Shown here: piece by piece, positions 18,333 to 26,587 of the stretch
Numbering within the stretch: the stretch's first letter is position 1
How the letters are laid out: every line of letters starts with the position of its first letter
Source of the DNA: Helicobacter aurati
GTDB taxonomy: Bacteria; Campylobacterota; Campylobacteria; Campylobacterales; Helicobacteraceae
DNA length: 64,000 nucleotides
Assembly (NCBI RefSeq): GCF_003364265.1
Contig: NZ_NXLW01000006.1
Span: forward strand, 1 to 64,000
Reading direction: 5' to 3'
The notes under the pieces: model-generated
The model's input: only the letters and a program-made list of their open reading frames with translations
Told to the model about the DNA's origin: nothing
Databases searched by the model: none
Translations under genes and position numbers: made by a program

Positions 18333-19211
18333 ATGCAATATTCAGAGCGAAAACTATCCCCTATTACAACAACAGATGATCGTGCAACAAGCGGCGGTGT
18401 TGTCATAGCCATTACGTCGGGTAAAGGAGGGGTAGGTAAATCCACTGCAACAGCAAATCTTAGCATAGGATTATCGCAACAAGATAAAAAAGTGGTTGCT
18501 GTTGATTTTGACATCGGACTTCGGAATCTGGATATGATTTTAGGGCTTGAGCGACGTATTGTTTATGATATTGTAGATGTTATGGAGGGTAAATGCAATC
18601 TTTCTCAGGCTATTGTTAATCATAAAAAAGCAAAAAACCTGTATTTTCTGCCAGCTAGTCAAAGTAAAGACAAAACAATTTTAGATAAAAATAAAGTGCA
18701 AAATTTGCTTGAAAAACTTAAGCTTGACTTTGACTATATTCTTTTAGATAGTCCAGCCGGAATTGAAAGCGGTTTTGAACATACGATTTTCTGGGCTGAC
18801 CGAGCTCTGATTATTGTAACACCAGAGATAAGCTCTGTACGTGATAGCGACAGGGTAATTGGCATTTTAGATTCTAAAAGTGATAAGGCGAGACAAGGTA
18901 AAGAAATAGAAAAACATATTATCGTCAATCGTTTAAAGCCTGATTTGGTAGCAAAGCAAGAAATGATGAGTTGTGACGATGTGCAAGAGATTTTAGCCTT
19001 ACCAATTATAGGTGTTGTCCCAGAAGACGAAAAAGTAGTATGTGCCACCAATAACGGAGAACCTACGATATTTGCTAAAACTATTAGTGGTTTATGCTAC
19101 CAAAGAATCGCTATGCGTGTTTTAGGGGAAAATGTTCCTATTCCAGCATTCGATTCAAATTCTGGGTTTGTGGAGTCTTTGAAAAGGTTTTTTAGTATTA
19201 AAAAGGGTTAA
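18333..19211 (+). CDS. minD: Septum-site determining ATPase MinD
   Basis: The 292-residue ParA-type ATPase has the deviant Walker A 'GKGGVGKST' near residues 31-39, followed by '[20 protein letters not shown]', '[10 protein letters not shown]' and a C-terminal amphipathic tail ('[12 protein letters not shown]') for membrane binding. Together with MinE it positions the division site. The N-terminus carries about 20 extra polar residues before the usual start, and the only well-placed ribosome site (AGGGAA) supports this longer form. minE follows after 1 bp. Confidence 0.96.
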   Translation: MQYSERKLSPITTTDDRATSGGVVIAITSGKGGVGKSTATANLSIGLSQQDKKVVAVDFDIGLRNLDMILGLERRIVYDIVDVMEGKCNLSQAIVNHKKAKNLYFLPASQSKDKTILDKNKVQNLLEKLKLDFDYILLDSPAGIESGFEHTIFWADRALIIVTPEISSVRDSDRVIGILDSKSDKARQGKEIEKHIIVNRLKPDLVAKQEMMSCDDVQEILALPIIGVVPEDEKVVCATNNGEPTIFAKTISGLCYQRIAMRVLGENVPIPAFDSNSGFVESLKRFFSIKKG

Positions 19212-19212
19212 C

Positions 19213-19461
19213 ATGTTTTTTCGTAGTAAAGACAATGATGTTTATGCTGTATCCAATTCCGCGTACAACGCAAAGCAGCGGTTACAGGTTACCCTTGGCA
19301 ACGAGAGGGTTATTGCCAAGGGTAACTTTGATGATTTGAGAAAAGAGATTGTTTTAGTAGTTGAAAAATACACATGCTCGCCGTGTCATATTAATATGAA
19401 AGCAGATAGAAATAACGGTCTCAATATTATGATAACAGATGTGAATGTAAATTTAGATTAA
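19213..19461 (+). CDS. minE: Cell division topological specificity factor MinE
   Basis: The 82-residue product starts 1 bp after minD, the conserved pairing. It has the N-terminal membrane-targeting stretch ('MFFRSKD'), a MinD-contact region around 'AKQRLQVTLGNER', and a C-terminal topological-specificity domain. MinE stimulates MinD ATPase and drives pole-to-pole oscillation. The sequence is diverged from enterobacterial MinE, but length and position are decisive. Confidence 0.93.
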   Translation: MFFRSKDNDVYAVSNSAYNAKQRLQVTLGNERVIAKGNFDDLRKEIVLVVEKYTCSPCHINMKADRNNGLNIMITDVNVNLD

Positions 19462-19528
19462 CTTTAGGATTAAATTACAAACAGCATTTTAGACATAGTT
19501 TCATTGTATTTTGCACGTGCGAATTGAA

Positions 19529-19552
19529 GCTAGCTTTATAATAAATGCTAGC
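19529..19552. terminator. Possible bidirectional hairpin between minE and prpD
   Basis: Inverted GCTAGC repeats with a 12-base AT-rich loop lie between the convergent minE and prpD stops. The stem is only six pairs and no clear T-run follows, so this is a weak terminator candidate. Confidence 0.3.
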
Positions 19553-19570
19553 ATGTGGAAAGTATTACAA

Positions 19571-21019
19571 CTACAAGGCAAACAACTCACTAATTTTAAC
19601 GAAAGGTGTATTGTAGGCTTTTTCAGAATCTGCGAAGATAGCTTTTATTTGTTCGCATTTTTTAGGGCTTAACCTTGTGGCTAAAGCATTGTGGAATTTA
19701 TTGATTAAAAGGGGAATACCTTCTGTTCTTCTTCTTTTGTGTCCAACGGGGTAATCAATTTCGATTTTTTCGCTTTTTGTGCCATCTTTATAAAAGATTT
19801 GCACTGCATTTGCTATGGAACGTTTGTCGGATTCTAGGTATTCTCTTGTATATCTATCGTCTACTTCGACCACCATTTTCGCGCGAAGTTCGTCAATTAG
19901 AGGATTTGCTGCGATGTCATCCTCATAATGTTTTGCTTGTAACTCTCCATAAATGAGAGGAATAGCTACCATATATTGAATGCAGTGATCTCTATCGGCC
20001 GGATTAGCTAATTCCCCAACTTTATTAATAATCCTGTGCCCAGATTCTTGTGTAGTAATAATAATTTTCTCAATCTCATGGAGCCTGTGTTTCGCTTCCC
20101 CATGTAGTTTAAGAGCACATTCTACCGCTGTTTGTGCATGAAATTCTGCCGGGAAGCTGATTTTAAACAAAACATTTTCCATCACATAACTACCAAACTT
20201 TTGTTTGACTATGACTTTTTTGCCTTTCATATTGACGTCTTCAAATCCCCAAAATTTTGCTGATAATGCAGTGGGATAACCCATTTCACCTTTGAGTGCT
20301 TTAAGTGCTAGATTTACTCCTCGCGCACTTGCATCTCCTGCTGCCCAGCTTTTCCTTGAGCCTGTATTAGGAGCGTGTCGATAGGTTCTTAAGGAACATC
20401 CATCAACAAAAGCTAGAGAAATGGCGTTGCGCACTTCTTCCAAGTTACCACCAAGCATTGCGCATGATACGGCTGTGCTTGCAATGCGCACTAACAATAC
20501 ATGATCTAAACCAACTGAGTTAAAAGAATTTTCTAACGCTAAAACGCCTTGAATCTCGTGTGCTTTTATCATACATTCTAAAACCTCTTTAAGCAGTAAA
20601 CCGTCTTTCCTCTCCTTTATGTTTTTACGGCTCAAATAATCGGCTATCGCGTAAATCGCTCCCAAGTTGTCGCTAGGATGCCCCCATTCTGCCGCAAGCC
20701 ATGTATCATTGAAGTCTAACCATCTCACCATCGCGCCAATGTTGAATGCACCTCGTTCTGGTTCTAATTTATAACTTGTACCCGGTACCCTTACTCCTTC
20801 ATTAAACTCTGCTCCATCGACTACAGGACCCAGTAACTTTGTACATTGTGGAAATGCTAAGGCTAAAAGTCCGCATCCTAAAGTGTCCATAAAGCAATAT
20901 TTTGCCGTTTCGTAGGCTAAATCTGAGGTAATCTTTTCTTGTGTTACATAATGAGCAATTTCTGTAAGCAGAGAATCAAATTCTGCTCGCTTTGCTTCTA
21001 AAATACCCATATTTTCCAT
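19571..21019 (-). CDS. prpD: 2-methylcitrate dehydratase (PrpD family)
   Basis: The 482-residue MmgE/PrpD protein shows 'YCFMDTLGCGLLAL', 'RWLDFNDTWLAAEWGHPSDN', 'AISLAFVDGCSLRTYRHAP' and 'SWAAGDASARGVNLAL', all typical of PrpD. In the methylcitrate cycle it dehydrates 2-methylcitrate during propionate breakdown; some relatives act on citrate. No prpB, prpC or acnD lies nearby, so the substrate in this organism is open. A 326-bp spacer with dyad symmetry separates it from the divergent neighbour. Confidence 0.9.
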   Translation of the reverse strand: MENMGILEAKRAEFDSLLTEIAHYVTQEKITSDLAYETAKYCFMDTLGCGLLALAFPQCTKLLGPVVDGAEFNEGVRVPGTSYKLEPERGAFNIGAMVRWLDFNDTWLAAEWGHPSDNLGAIYAIADYLSRKNIKERKDGLLLKEVLECMIKAHEIQGVLALENSFNSVGLDHVLLVRIASTAVSCAMLGGNLEEVRNAISLAFVDGCSLRTYRHAPNTGSRKSWAAGDASARGVNLALKALKGEMGYPTALSAKFWGFEDVNMKGKKVIVKQKFGSYVMENVLFKISFPAEFHAQTAVECALKLHGEAKHRLHEIEKIIITTQESGHRIINKVGELANPADRDHCIQYMVAIPLIYGELQAKHYEDDIAANPLIDELRAKMVVEVDDRYTREYLESDKRSIANAVQIFYKDGTKSEKIEIDYPVGHKRRRTEGIPLLINKFHNALATRLSPKKCEQIKAIFADSEKAYNTPFVKISELFAL

Positions 21020-21184
21020 TATAGTCCTTATCTATTGTATTCGTGAGATTTTAAACATAAAATTATGAATATTTCTCGTTTAATAGGGCAGATTCATAAT
21101 GTTTATAAAAATCTATATTTGATTCTAACCCAAAAATGTTTTAGTTAAAGCGAACAAAAAGTAGAAAAATAGCACAAAATCTAC

Positions 21185-21202
21185 ACATTTTGTAAAAAAT
21201 GT
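21185..21202. promoter_or_regulatory. AT-rich dyad upstream of prpD
   Basis: ACATTTT and AAAATGT are perfect inverted arms around a 4-base loop. It lies 16 bp from the stronger dyad at 21218-21244 in the same divergent spacer. It could be part of an operator, or chance in AT-rich DNA. Confidence 0.3.
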
Positions 21203-21217
21203 ATAAAAAACATTCAT

Positions 21218-21244
21218 TATTATGTTTCTTATTGAAACATAATA
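21218..21244. promoter_or_regulatory. Perfect 11-bp dyad in the prpD divergent spacer (candidate operator)
   Basis: TATTATGTTTC and GAAACATAATA are perfect inverted arms separated by TTATT. The right arm touches a TATAAT (21243-21248). The position, about 200 bp before prpD and about 115 bp before the plus-strand gene, suits an operator for a dimeric regulator. The regulator is not identifiable. Confidence 0.45.
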
Positions 21245-21360
21245 TAATTAAATTTTGTGTATTGGAATTGATATATTACAATTACTTACCCTATTAAACA
21301 TCGAATTATTGAGTTTGAAGCGATGCACTCAATAATTTATGCCATATGGAAAGGAATGTG

Positions 21361-21921
21361 ATGATCGTTTGTGCTGGCAATGGAGAGTCTTTTGGCTTCG
21401 CTAAGGATATTGGTGTAGGAATTGTTGAAAGCACAATAGGACTTACGCAGATTTGTTTGCGTTATGCGCCAAAGTATTTGCTGTTTGTCGGTAGTGCTGG
21501 AAGTTATGATTCTACGGTAGCAATAGGCACGTTGTTTGTTAGCAGGCATGCAACACAGATTGAACTATCATTTTTACAAAATCAGTCTTATACACCAATT
21601 GATAATAGCATTCTTGTAGAATCTTCTCGATTTGTTTCATGTGAAACACTAATGAAAGCAAATATTCTAGAGGCTGTTGTTAATTCAAGCAATTATATTA
21701 CTAACACGTCCCAATATAATCAGATGATGCTTTCCGCAAATATTTTGCTTGAAAATATGGAAACATTTAGCGTCTTTAAGGTAGCACAATATTTTCAGAT
21801 TCCATGCTTTGCAATTTTGTGCGTAAGTAATAAGGTGGGGGAAAATTCTCATCAAGAATGGCTGCAAAATAAAAAGTTAGTGGAAGAGAAGTTGTATTGG
21901 GCTGTACGTACATTCTTGTAA
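21361..21921 (+). CDS. Nucleoside phosphorylase-like protein
   Basis: The 186-residue product of the purine nucleoside phosphorylase/MTA nucleosidase superfamily starts 'MIVCAGNGESFGFAKDIG', with 'LLFVGSAGSYD' (the glycine-rich phosphate or ribose region) and 'NILLENMETFSVFKVA', which carries the Asn-Met-Glu ribose-binding motif. Where MTA/SAH nucleosidases have Ser-Asp this protein has 'VSNKVGENSHQEW', with Asn in place of the catalytic Asp. It is shorter than typical members (~230-240). I chose the ATG at 21361 because AAAGGA is correctly spaced; an ATG at 21346 has no ribosome site. Substrate unknown. Confidence 0.7.
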   Translation: MIVCAGNGESFGFAKDIGVGIVESTIGLTQICLRYAPKYLLFVGSAGSYDSTVAIGTLFVSRHATQIELSFLQNQSYTPIDNSILVESSRFVSCETLMKANILEAVVNSSNYITNTSQYNQMMLSANILLENMETFSVFKVAQYFQIPCFAILCVSNKVGENSHQEWLQNKKLVEEKLYWAVRTFL

Positions 21922-22040
21922 CATGAATATGATTGTTGGTTAATGAAAGGTTGTTGTGTTGGCAATACTCATCGCAACCAAGTTATTAATTCTTGCTGCT
22001 AAATAACGTTTTTAAATATGAAGAGGCTAAAAGATTCTTA

Positions 22041-22877
22041 ATGACAACTTTTAAAAACCAAATATTCAATGGATATGATTTACTGACCGTCCTTAAAAGA
22101 CACTATAAGATAGGGGATAGCCATTCGTGGTGGTGGCCAAGTTTCCGTTCTGTAAAAATAGATAGGGGAATGGAAATTTGTGGAGCATTAGATTCTGAAA
22201 TTCCCGATATTTCAATGTGCTTTGCTGGCATTTTGGGGCAAAACACTAAGTATGAGAATGCTTGGTCTGCACTTGTCGCGTTATATGAATATTTGTTTAT
22301 TCAGATGGATTGCATTTTTCAATTTGATTCATGTTATATTGAATCATTTAAACATTATGAATATCCTAATCTCGCTTTTATTTCACAAACACAATGGCAG
22401 GATTCTTTGCTTGCAATACTTTATAAAACAAGTCACGACACAATAGCAAAACTTATTCGCAAGGCGGGATTTCACAATCAAAAGGCGCGTTATATCGCCT
22501 TAATAACAAAAAATATTGTACAAGATTTTGGTAGTTTTGATAATTTTGCGAAAAAAGTCAATAAAGAATGGCTACTTCTCCAAAAAGGCATTGGCAATGA
22601 AAGTGCCTCAAGTATCCTGAATTACGCGCTTAAAAGAGAAGAGATGGTTGTTGACCGATATACGCAGAAACTACTCATATCTTTAGGCTATGAACATAAA
22701 AGTTATGAGGATATGCAGGATTTTTTGCTCACGAATCTAACTGCAGCAATAACTCTTTACGATTTCGATATTTCATTGGCGCAAGTTATGGCAAGACTAC
22801 ATGGTAAAATTGTCGAGCATTGTAAGCGCACAAAGATAGGCAAAAATAAAGAAAAAGAAGAATTGATAATTTATTAA
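22041..22877 (+). CDS. magIII: DNA glycosylase, MagIII-like (3-methyladenine, endonuclease III family)
   Basis: The 278-residue helix-hairpin-helix glycosylase shows 'SWWWPSF', 'FAGILGQNTKYENAW', 'KAGFHNQKARYIAL' and the HhH with catalytic Asp region 'LLQKGIGNESASSILNYAL' then 'MVVDRYTQKLL'. These phrases are those of H. pylori MagIII, which excises 3-methyladenine. There is no iron-sulphur cysteine cluster at the C-terminus, also as in MagIII. An insertion of tens of residues rich in aromatic residues follows the 'NTKYENAW' region. The start is the ATG at 22041; an in-frame TTG at 21993 is possible. Confidence 0.85.
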   Translation: MTTFKNQIFNGYDLLTVLKRHYKIGDSHSWWWPSFRSVKIDRGMEICGALDSEIPDISMCFAGILGQNTKYENAWSALVALYEYLFIQMDCIFQFDSCYIESFKHYEYPNLAFISQTQWQDSLLAILYKTSHDTIAKLIRKAGFHNQKARYIALITKNIVQDFGSFDNFAKKVNKEWLLLQKGIGNESASSILNYALKREEMVVDRYTQKLLISLGYEHKSYEDMQDFLLTNLTAAITLYDFDISLAQVMARLHGKIVEHCKRTKIGKNKEKEELIIY

Positions 22878-22928
22878 TACGTTTAATAATATTCCTTACA
22901 CAAGGCAAACGCGCAAGAGCATAACGGT

Positions 22929-23555
22929 TTATTGTTTCACTATCTTACAAAAATTATTCATACCAAATTGGAAATATTGATGTTTTACTATTGTAAGTCC
23001 TTGTACCATCGATATTAATTTGTATATATCTGTCTTATTATAATATTGTTTATGATCTCTAATTTCTGCTTCACTCACTATATGCAGCTTATAAGCGAGG
23101 AATTCTAATAGTGGTTTTGCAAGACGACTGGGGACAGTTAAGAGTAGGATACCTTTTGGTTTGAGAATCCTATGAATTTCTTTGAGCATTTCTAGTGGGT
23201 GATGCAAATGCTCTAAAACCGCTAGCAATGTTGCTATCTCAAAAGATTCATTATCAAAAGGCAAATCGCATTTTTTATTATTGCATGAAGAGGCTTTGCT
23301 TGCGTTAAATGAATCTATCCCTTCTTTTGATTCAAAGAAATGACTAAAAACATGAAGTTTATCAGTATGTATCGTGGGTGCTTTTAAGTCGATGCCCACA
23401 CCATGAGTAATAAACGGCTCTATCTCTTGCAGTAATCTTGCTTCCCAGCCACAACCAATATCAAGTACTTTAGGATTGGCAAATTCTCTAACACTAGGAA
23501 GAATTTTCTTTAAACGCATGGTTCGCAGCATGGGTTCTAAAATAGCTTCTTTCAT
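22929..23555 (-). CDS. SAM-dependent methyltransferase (class I), glycan cluster
   Basis: The 208-residue methyltransferase has motif I 'VLDIGCGWEARLL' (~30-42), an acidic residue in 'GVGIDLKAP', and 'FEIATLLAVLEHLHHPLEML' with 'RILKPKGILLLTVPS' (motifs IV-V). Its ATG overlaps the stop of the upstream membrane protein gene (ATGA), so it is translationally coupled. In this company it probably methylates a lipid-linked sugar or a surface glycan. The substrate cannot be read from sequence. Confidence 0.8.
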   Translation of the reverse strand: MKEAILEPMLRTMRLKKILPSVREFANPKVLDIGCGWEARLLQEIEPFITHGVGIDLKAPTIHTDKLHVFSHFFESKEGIDSFNASKASSCNNKKCDLPFDNESFEIATLLAVLEHLHHPLEMLKEIHRILKPKGILLLTVPSRLAKPLLEFLAYKLHIVSEAEIRDHKQYYNKTDIYKLISMVQGLTIVKHQYFQFGMNNFCKIVKQ

Positions 23556-25459
23556 GGCTGCACCTTGTTAATATAATACATATCTCTTTTCATGAACTGT
23601 CCTTTTTGTAAGTTGGGTTTAAAGTAGTTGGCGCATGGCAAAGGAGCATTTCCACAATATTCAAAGTGAAGTGTTAATCCAGATTCGGTTTGTTTGGTAG
23701 AGTATTGCTTTTGTTCCATAATTTTCTGTGTATCGGTGAGTTTAAAAAACTTAAAGCCATTCAATATGGGCTTGTCGCTACGCATGTGCCCATATATATG
23801 ACAAAACAATAAAATACCGAGCAGAATATTAAAATTAGTTATAGGTTTGGAATGCAAAAATGCGATGGTTTTTATTGCGATATAGTTATCCTTGCATATA
23901 GAGATGTTGTAGGCGAGAATAATCCCATAGATTGGAAGAATATATGAATAGCCAAATCGCGGGTCTGGAGCACTCAAGAACCAAAATGTTACTCCTGATA
24001 TTAATCCCACAGATAATCCTATGGAAAAAGGATTGATATTCGCGCGAATAGTTTGATATGTGGATTTTTTACAACACAAAAGGGCAAGGAATGCTAATAT
24101 AATTATTATTCCCGCGATAAAGAGTGGTCTTTGCCAAGGATCTTTGATGAGGAAAGTATAAAACCATGTTTTTAGCCATTTGCCTTGTTCAATAAGAATA
24201 TCCCCATTTTCGGTATCTTTGACTCTTGCCCAATTGTGAATAGCGCGTATGTCGCCTATCCGTATTGATTCTTCTATTGTCCATGGGAGATTGGGAAAGT
24301 GAAGCACTTTCGCAGGATAGGCGGGCATGCCAGAGAGACAAATACCCTTTAATGCCCAAGCTAGCCCCAATACTGCGCACGCGGCACAACTAAAAACACA
24401 TAGTCTAGCAGTATACATTATAGAAATAGTTTTAGGAAGTATGCTATCTTTATTGTTGGATTTCAGTTTTATTATGAGGCCACAGTAGGACGTTAAAGCA
24501 CAAAATAAAAGAAATATGGAAGATATTTTAATGTACACCGCAAAAAAGCATAAAAATATTATGACTATAAAGGAGAAATGTACGCGTTGTATTTCGTCTA
24601 TGTTAGAGAAGTGTTTGTTTCTTGCTTGAAGATTTACGTTGCAAGATTCATAGCAATAGAGCATAAACCCAACAATGCTGAATCCTAAACATCCCAACAA
24701 AGATTCAACATATAAACCAAAGAAATGCCAAAATACCAAAGGTATCCACAATAATATGAGGGACATAAAAATAGATGAAAAATTTTGGATTTTTAACGTA
24801 AAAAGTGCGAGGAAACCAGCAAAGCAAAAATAAAATAGACACACTTCATTTAAAATGAAACTTCGGATTGAAGGGAACAAGTTAGACACTTCGCTCAAGG
24901 CTGCAAAATTGTAAAGAATATTATTGAATCCAAAGCGTGTGTGGATGTTCGCAATACCAAAGACAATAGGGTATTCTTGTACCCATTGTGTTGCTCCACT
25001 ATGATAGCCAAGTGTGTCGGCGTGATTTTCGTTAACAAAAGAAAAAAATGTGGCAACAAGTAAAGCCAACACAAATGAAAAAATCGCAAATAGGTAATTG
25101 CTTGTAGATGGATTACATTGAGTGGTTTCTGCATGTTTTTGTTCTTGACTAAATATATTTTTTATGGAGCATAAGGCGATTACGATTCCCACTATACAGA
25201 ATAGAACAGAAACTTTTTGGCTAATAGGAATGAAAAAATTGACAATCCCCACAAGAACAGCTAAGAAAAAGACGCCTAACAGCCCTTTGAATAGGACATT
25301 AAACTTTGTATCAACACACATTAAGAAAGAAGATTTGATGCCTATGGAGCCAGAGAATCTTTCTATGATCTTTACAAATATTGTTCCGAAACCAAACGTA
25401 GCGACAATCCACAATAACACTGCAATGGCTATTTTTGCATTTACCAATAAATACTCCAT
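23552..25459 (-). CDS. Polytopic membrane protein, GT-C-like glycosyltransferase candidate
   Basis: The 635-residue product has roughly 12-13 membrane segments. A large loop near residues 145-185 contains 'ENHADTLGYHSGATQW' followed by 'NIHTRFGFNN', an acidic and histidine motif reminiscent of the first periplasmic loop of GT-C enzymes, which use polyprenyl-phosphate sugars. The C-terminal ~70 residues are soluble. It lies 10 bp after a family 2 glycosyltransferase gene of the polyprenyl-phosphate-sugar synthase type, a usual pairing for donor synthesis and transfer. The enzymatic role is inferred. Confidence 0.55.
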   Translation of the reverse strand: MEYLLVNAKIAIAVLLWIVATFGFGTIFVKIIERFSGSIGIKSSFLMCVDTKFNVLFKGLLGVFFLAVLVGIVNFFIPISQKVSVLFCIVGIVIALCSIKNIFSQEQKHAETTQCNPSTSNYLFAIFSFVLALLVATFFSFVNENHADTLGYHSGATQWVQEYPIVFGIANIHTRFGFNNILYNFAALSEVSNLFPSIRSFILNEVCLFYFCFAGFLALFTLKIQNFSSIFMSLILLWIPLVFWHFFGLYVESLLGCLGFSIVGFMLYCYESCNVNLQARNKHFSNIDEIQRVHFSFIVIIFLCFFAVYIKISSIFLLFCALTSYCGLIIKLKSNNKDSILPKTISIMYTARLCVFSCAACAVLGLAWALKGICLSGMPAYPAKVLHFPNLPWTIEESIRIGDIRAIHNWARVKDTENGDILIEQGKWLKTWFYTFLIKDPWQRPLFIAGIIIILAFLALLCCKKSTYQTIRANINPFSIGLSVGLISGVTFWFLSAPDPRFGYSYILPIYGIILAYNISICKDNYIAIKTIAFLHSKPITNFNILLGILLFCHIYGHMRSDKPILNGFKFFKLTDTQKIMEQKQYSTKQTESGLTLHFEYCGNAPLPCANYFKPNLQKGQFMKRDMYYINKVQP

Positions 25460-25469
25460 CGGAAATGCC

Positions 25470-26267
25470 TTAACTTTTGAATCTATATTTCACAATTGCC
25501 CATAGCGCGCGTAGCCCGTCTTTTACTCCGATTTTCTTGCCTTCTTCATAAGTGCGACCATAGTAACTAATACCTACTTCGTAGATTCTTACGCCTTTAA
25601 TCTTGGCAATTTTAGCGGTGATTTCAGGTTCGAATCCAAAGCGATTTTCTTCTATAGTAATACGGGAAATAATTTCACGTTTAAAAACTTTATAGCACGT
25701 TTCCATATCCGTAAGGTTAAGGTTGGTCATCATGTTTGAGAACAGTGTGAGTAGTCCATTGCCCATTCTATGCCAGAAGTACAGCACACGATGAGAATCC
25801 CCACTTGCAAATCTTGAGCCAAACACTACATCGGCGACACCTTTTTCTATTGGAGCTAGAAGCTTAGGATATTCACTAGGATCGTATTCTAAATCTGCAT
25901 CTTGGACGAGCACTATGTTGCCATTTGCGCGCGCAATACCGGTCCGAATAGCTGCTCCCTTGCCTTGATTGGTGCTATGATAAATAACTGCAGTAACAGT
26001 GGAATATTGTGTTTGATGTGTTAAATCAACGGGGGGGGGGGGGGTAGATTTTGTTTGTGAAAAATCATGGGCGTCAATTTTTATCCCACAAGATTCTATG
26101 TTTTTAAGAATCTCCTTTGTTCCATCACAACTACAATCATCAACGATAATAATTTCTTTGTGATAAGGAATTGCAACACTGCATACAGATTTGAGTAAGG
26201 GCTCTATGGTGGCTCTTTCGTTATAACAAGGTATGATAATAGAGAGTGTTGGAGTGCAACTAGACAT
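25470..26267 (-). CDS. Family 2 glycosyltransferase (polyprenyl-phosphate sugar synthase type), phase-variable candidate
   Basis: The 265-residue GT-A enzyme has '[18 protein letters not shown]', '[16 protein letters not shown]', '[15 protein letters not shown]', '[15 protein letters not shown]' and '[12 protein letters not shown]', the wording of dolichol/polyprenyl-phosphate mannosyl or glucosyl transferases. It would make a lipid-linked sugar on the inner face of the membrane. Residues 75-78 are four prolines encoded by a run of 14 C, placed between the second and third motifs. At 14 the frame is open, so the gene reads ON here. It is first of three tightly packed genes. Confidence 0.88.
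   Translation of the reverse strand: MSSCTPTLSIIIPCYNERATIEPLLKSVCSVAIPYHKEIIIVDDCSCDGTKEILKNIESCGIKIDAHDFSQTKSTPPPPVDLTHQTQYSTVTAVIYHSTNQGKGAAIRTGIARANGNIVLVQDADLEYDPSEYPKLLAPIEKGVADVVFGSRFASGDSHRVLYFWHRMGNGLLTLFSNMMTNLNLTDMETCYKVFKREIISRITIEENRFGFEPEITAKIAKIKGVRIYEVGISYYGRTYEEGKKIGVKDGLRALWAIVKYRFKS
26031..26044. repeat. Homopolymer G14 (C14 in the glycosyltransferase gene)
   Basis: Fourteen G on the plus strand lie inside the coding region. Runs of this length slip during replication; gain or loss of one base would shift the frame near residue 75 and truncate the enzyme. Such tracts are the usual phase-variation switch in Helicobacter. Confidence 0.9.
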
Positions 26268-26587
26268 AATTATCCTTAGTTCTGAGGATTACTAAGCTTG
26301 GTATTATAGCAAGTATTTATAATTTTAGAGTTTGCCGAGCGTGACTTACTTCTACTAGATATGAGCCTAATCTTATGTCTATAATACTTGGTCCCTAAAC
26401 ATCATTACAAACCTAAAACTTGCAAACGTAAATGTTCATTTCTTAATATTGTGTTGCAATGGCGATTATTTGAATGGAAGAACCACGTGGAATTGTAATT
26501 GTAATTTTAGAATATGGCACGTTTTTTGCTTCGGCTATAAAATATGATATGCAAGGTTTGCATAATATTTAAATAAGGATGTTTAAC
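26268..26587. other. Divergent spacer between the glycan cluster and the FlgP-like gene
   Basis: This ~320-bp gene-free stretch holds the sigma-54 site at 26515-26531, and presumably the minus-strand promoter of the glycosyltransferase cluster. No RNA gene is seen. Confidence 0.6.
26515..26531 (+). promoter_or_regulatory. Sigma-54 (RpoN) promoter of the FlgP-like gene
   Basis: TGGCACGTTTTTTGCTT matches the RpoN consensus TGGCAC-N5-TTGC fully, with GG (26516-26517) and GC (26528-26529) ten bases apart. It lies 57 bp before the chosen start codon. RpoN controls middle flagellar genes in Helicobacter, which supports a flagellar role for the downstream lipoprotein. Confidence 0.85.

Noticed and set aside
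21218-21244. NikR or Fur box reading of the prpD dyad
   Set aside because: The half-sites TATTAT/ATAATA are two bases too far apart for the NikR pattern and the middle does not match a Fur box, so it was reported only as an unassigned dyad.
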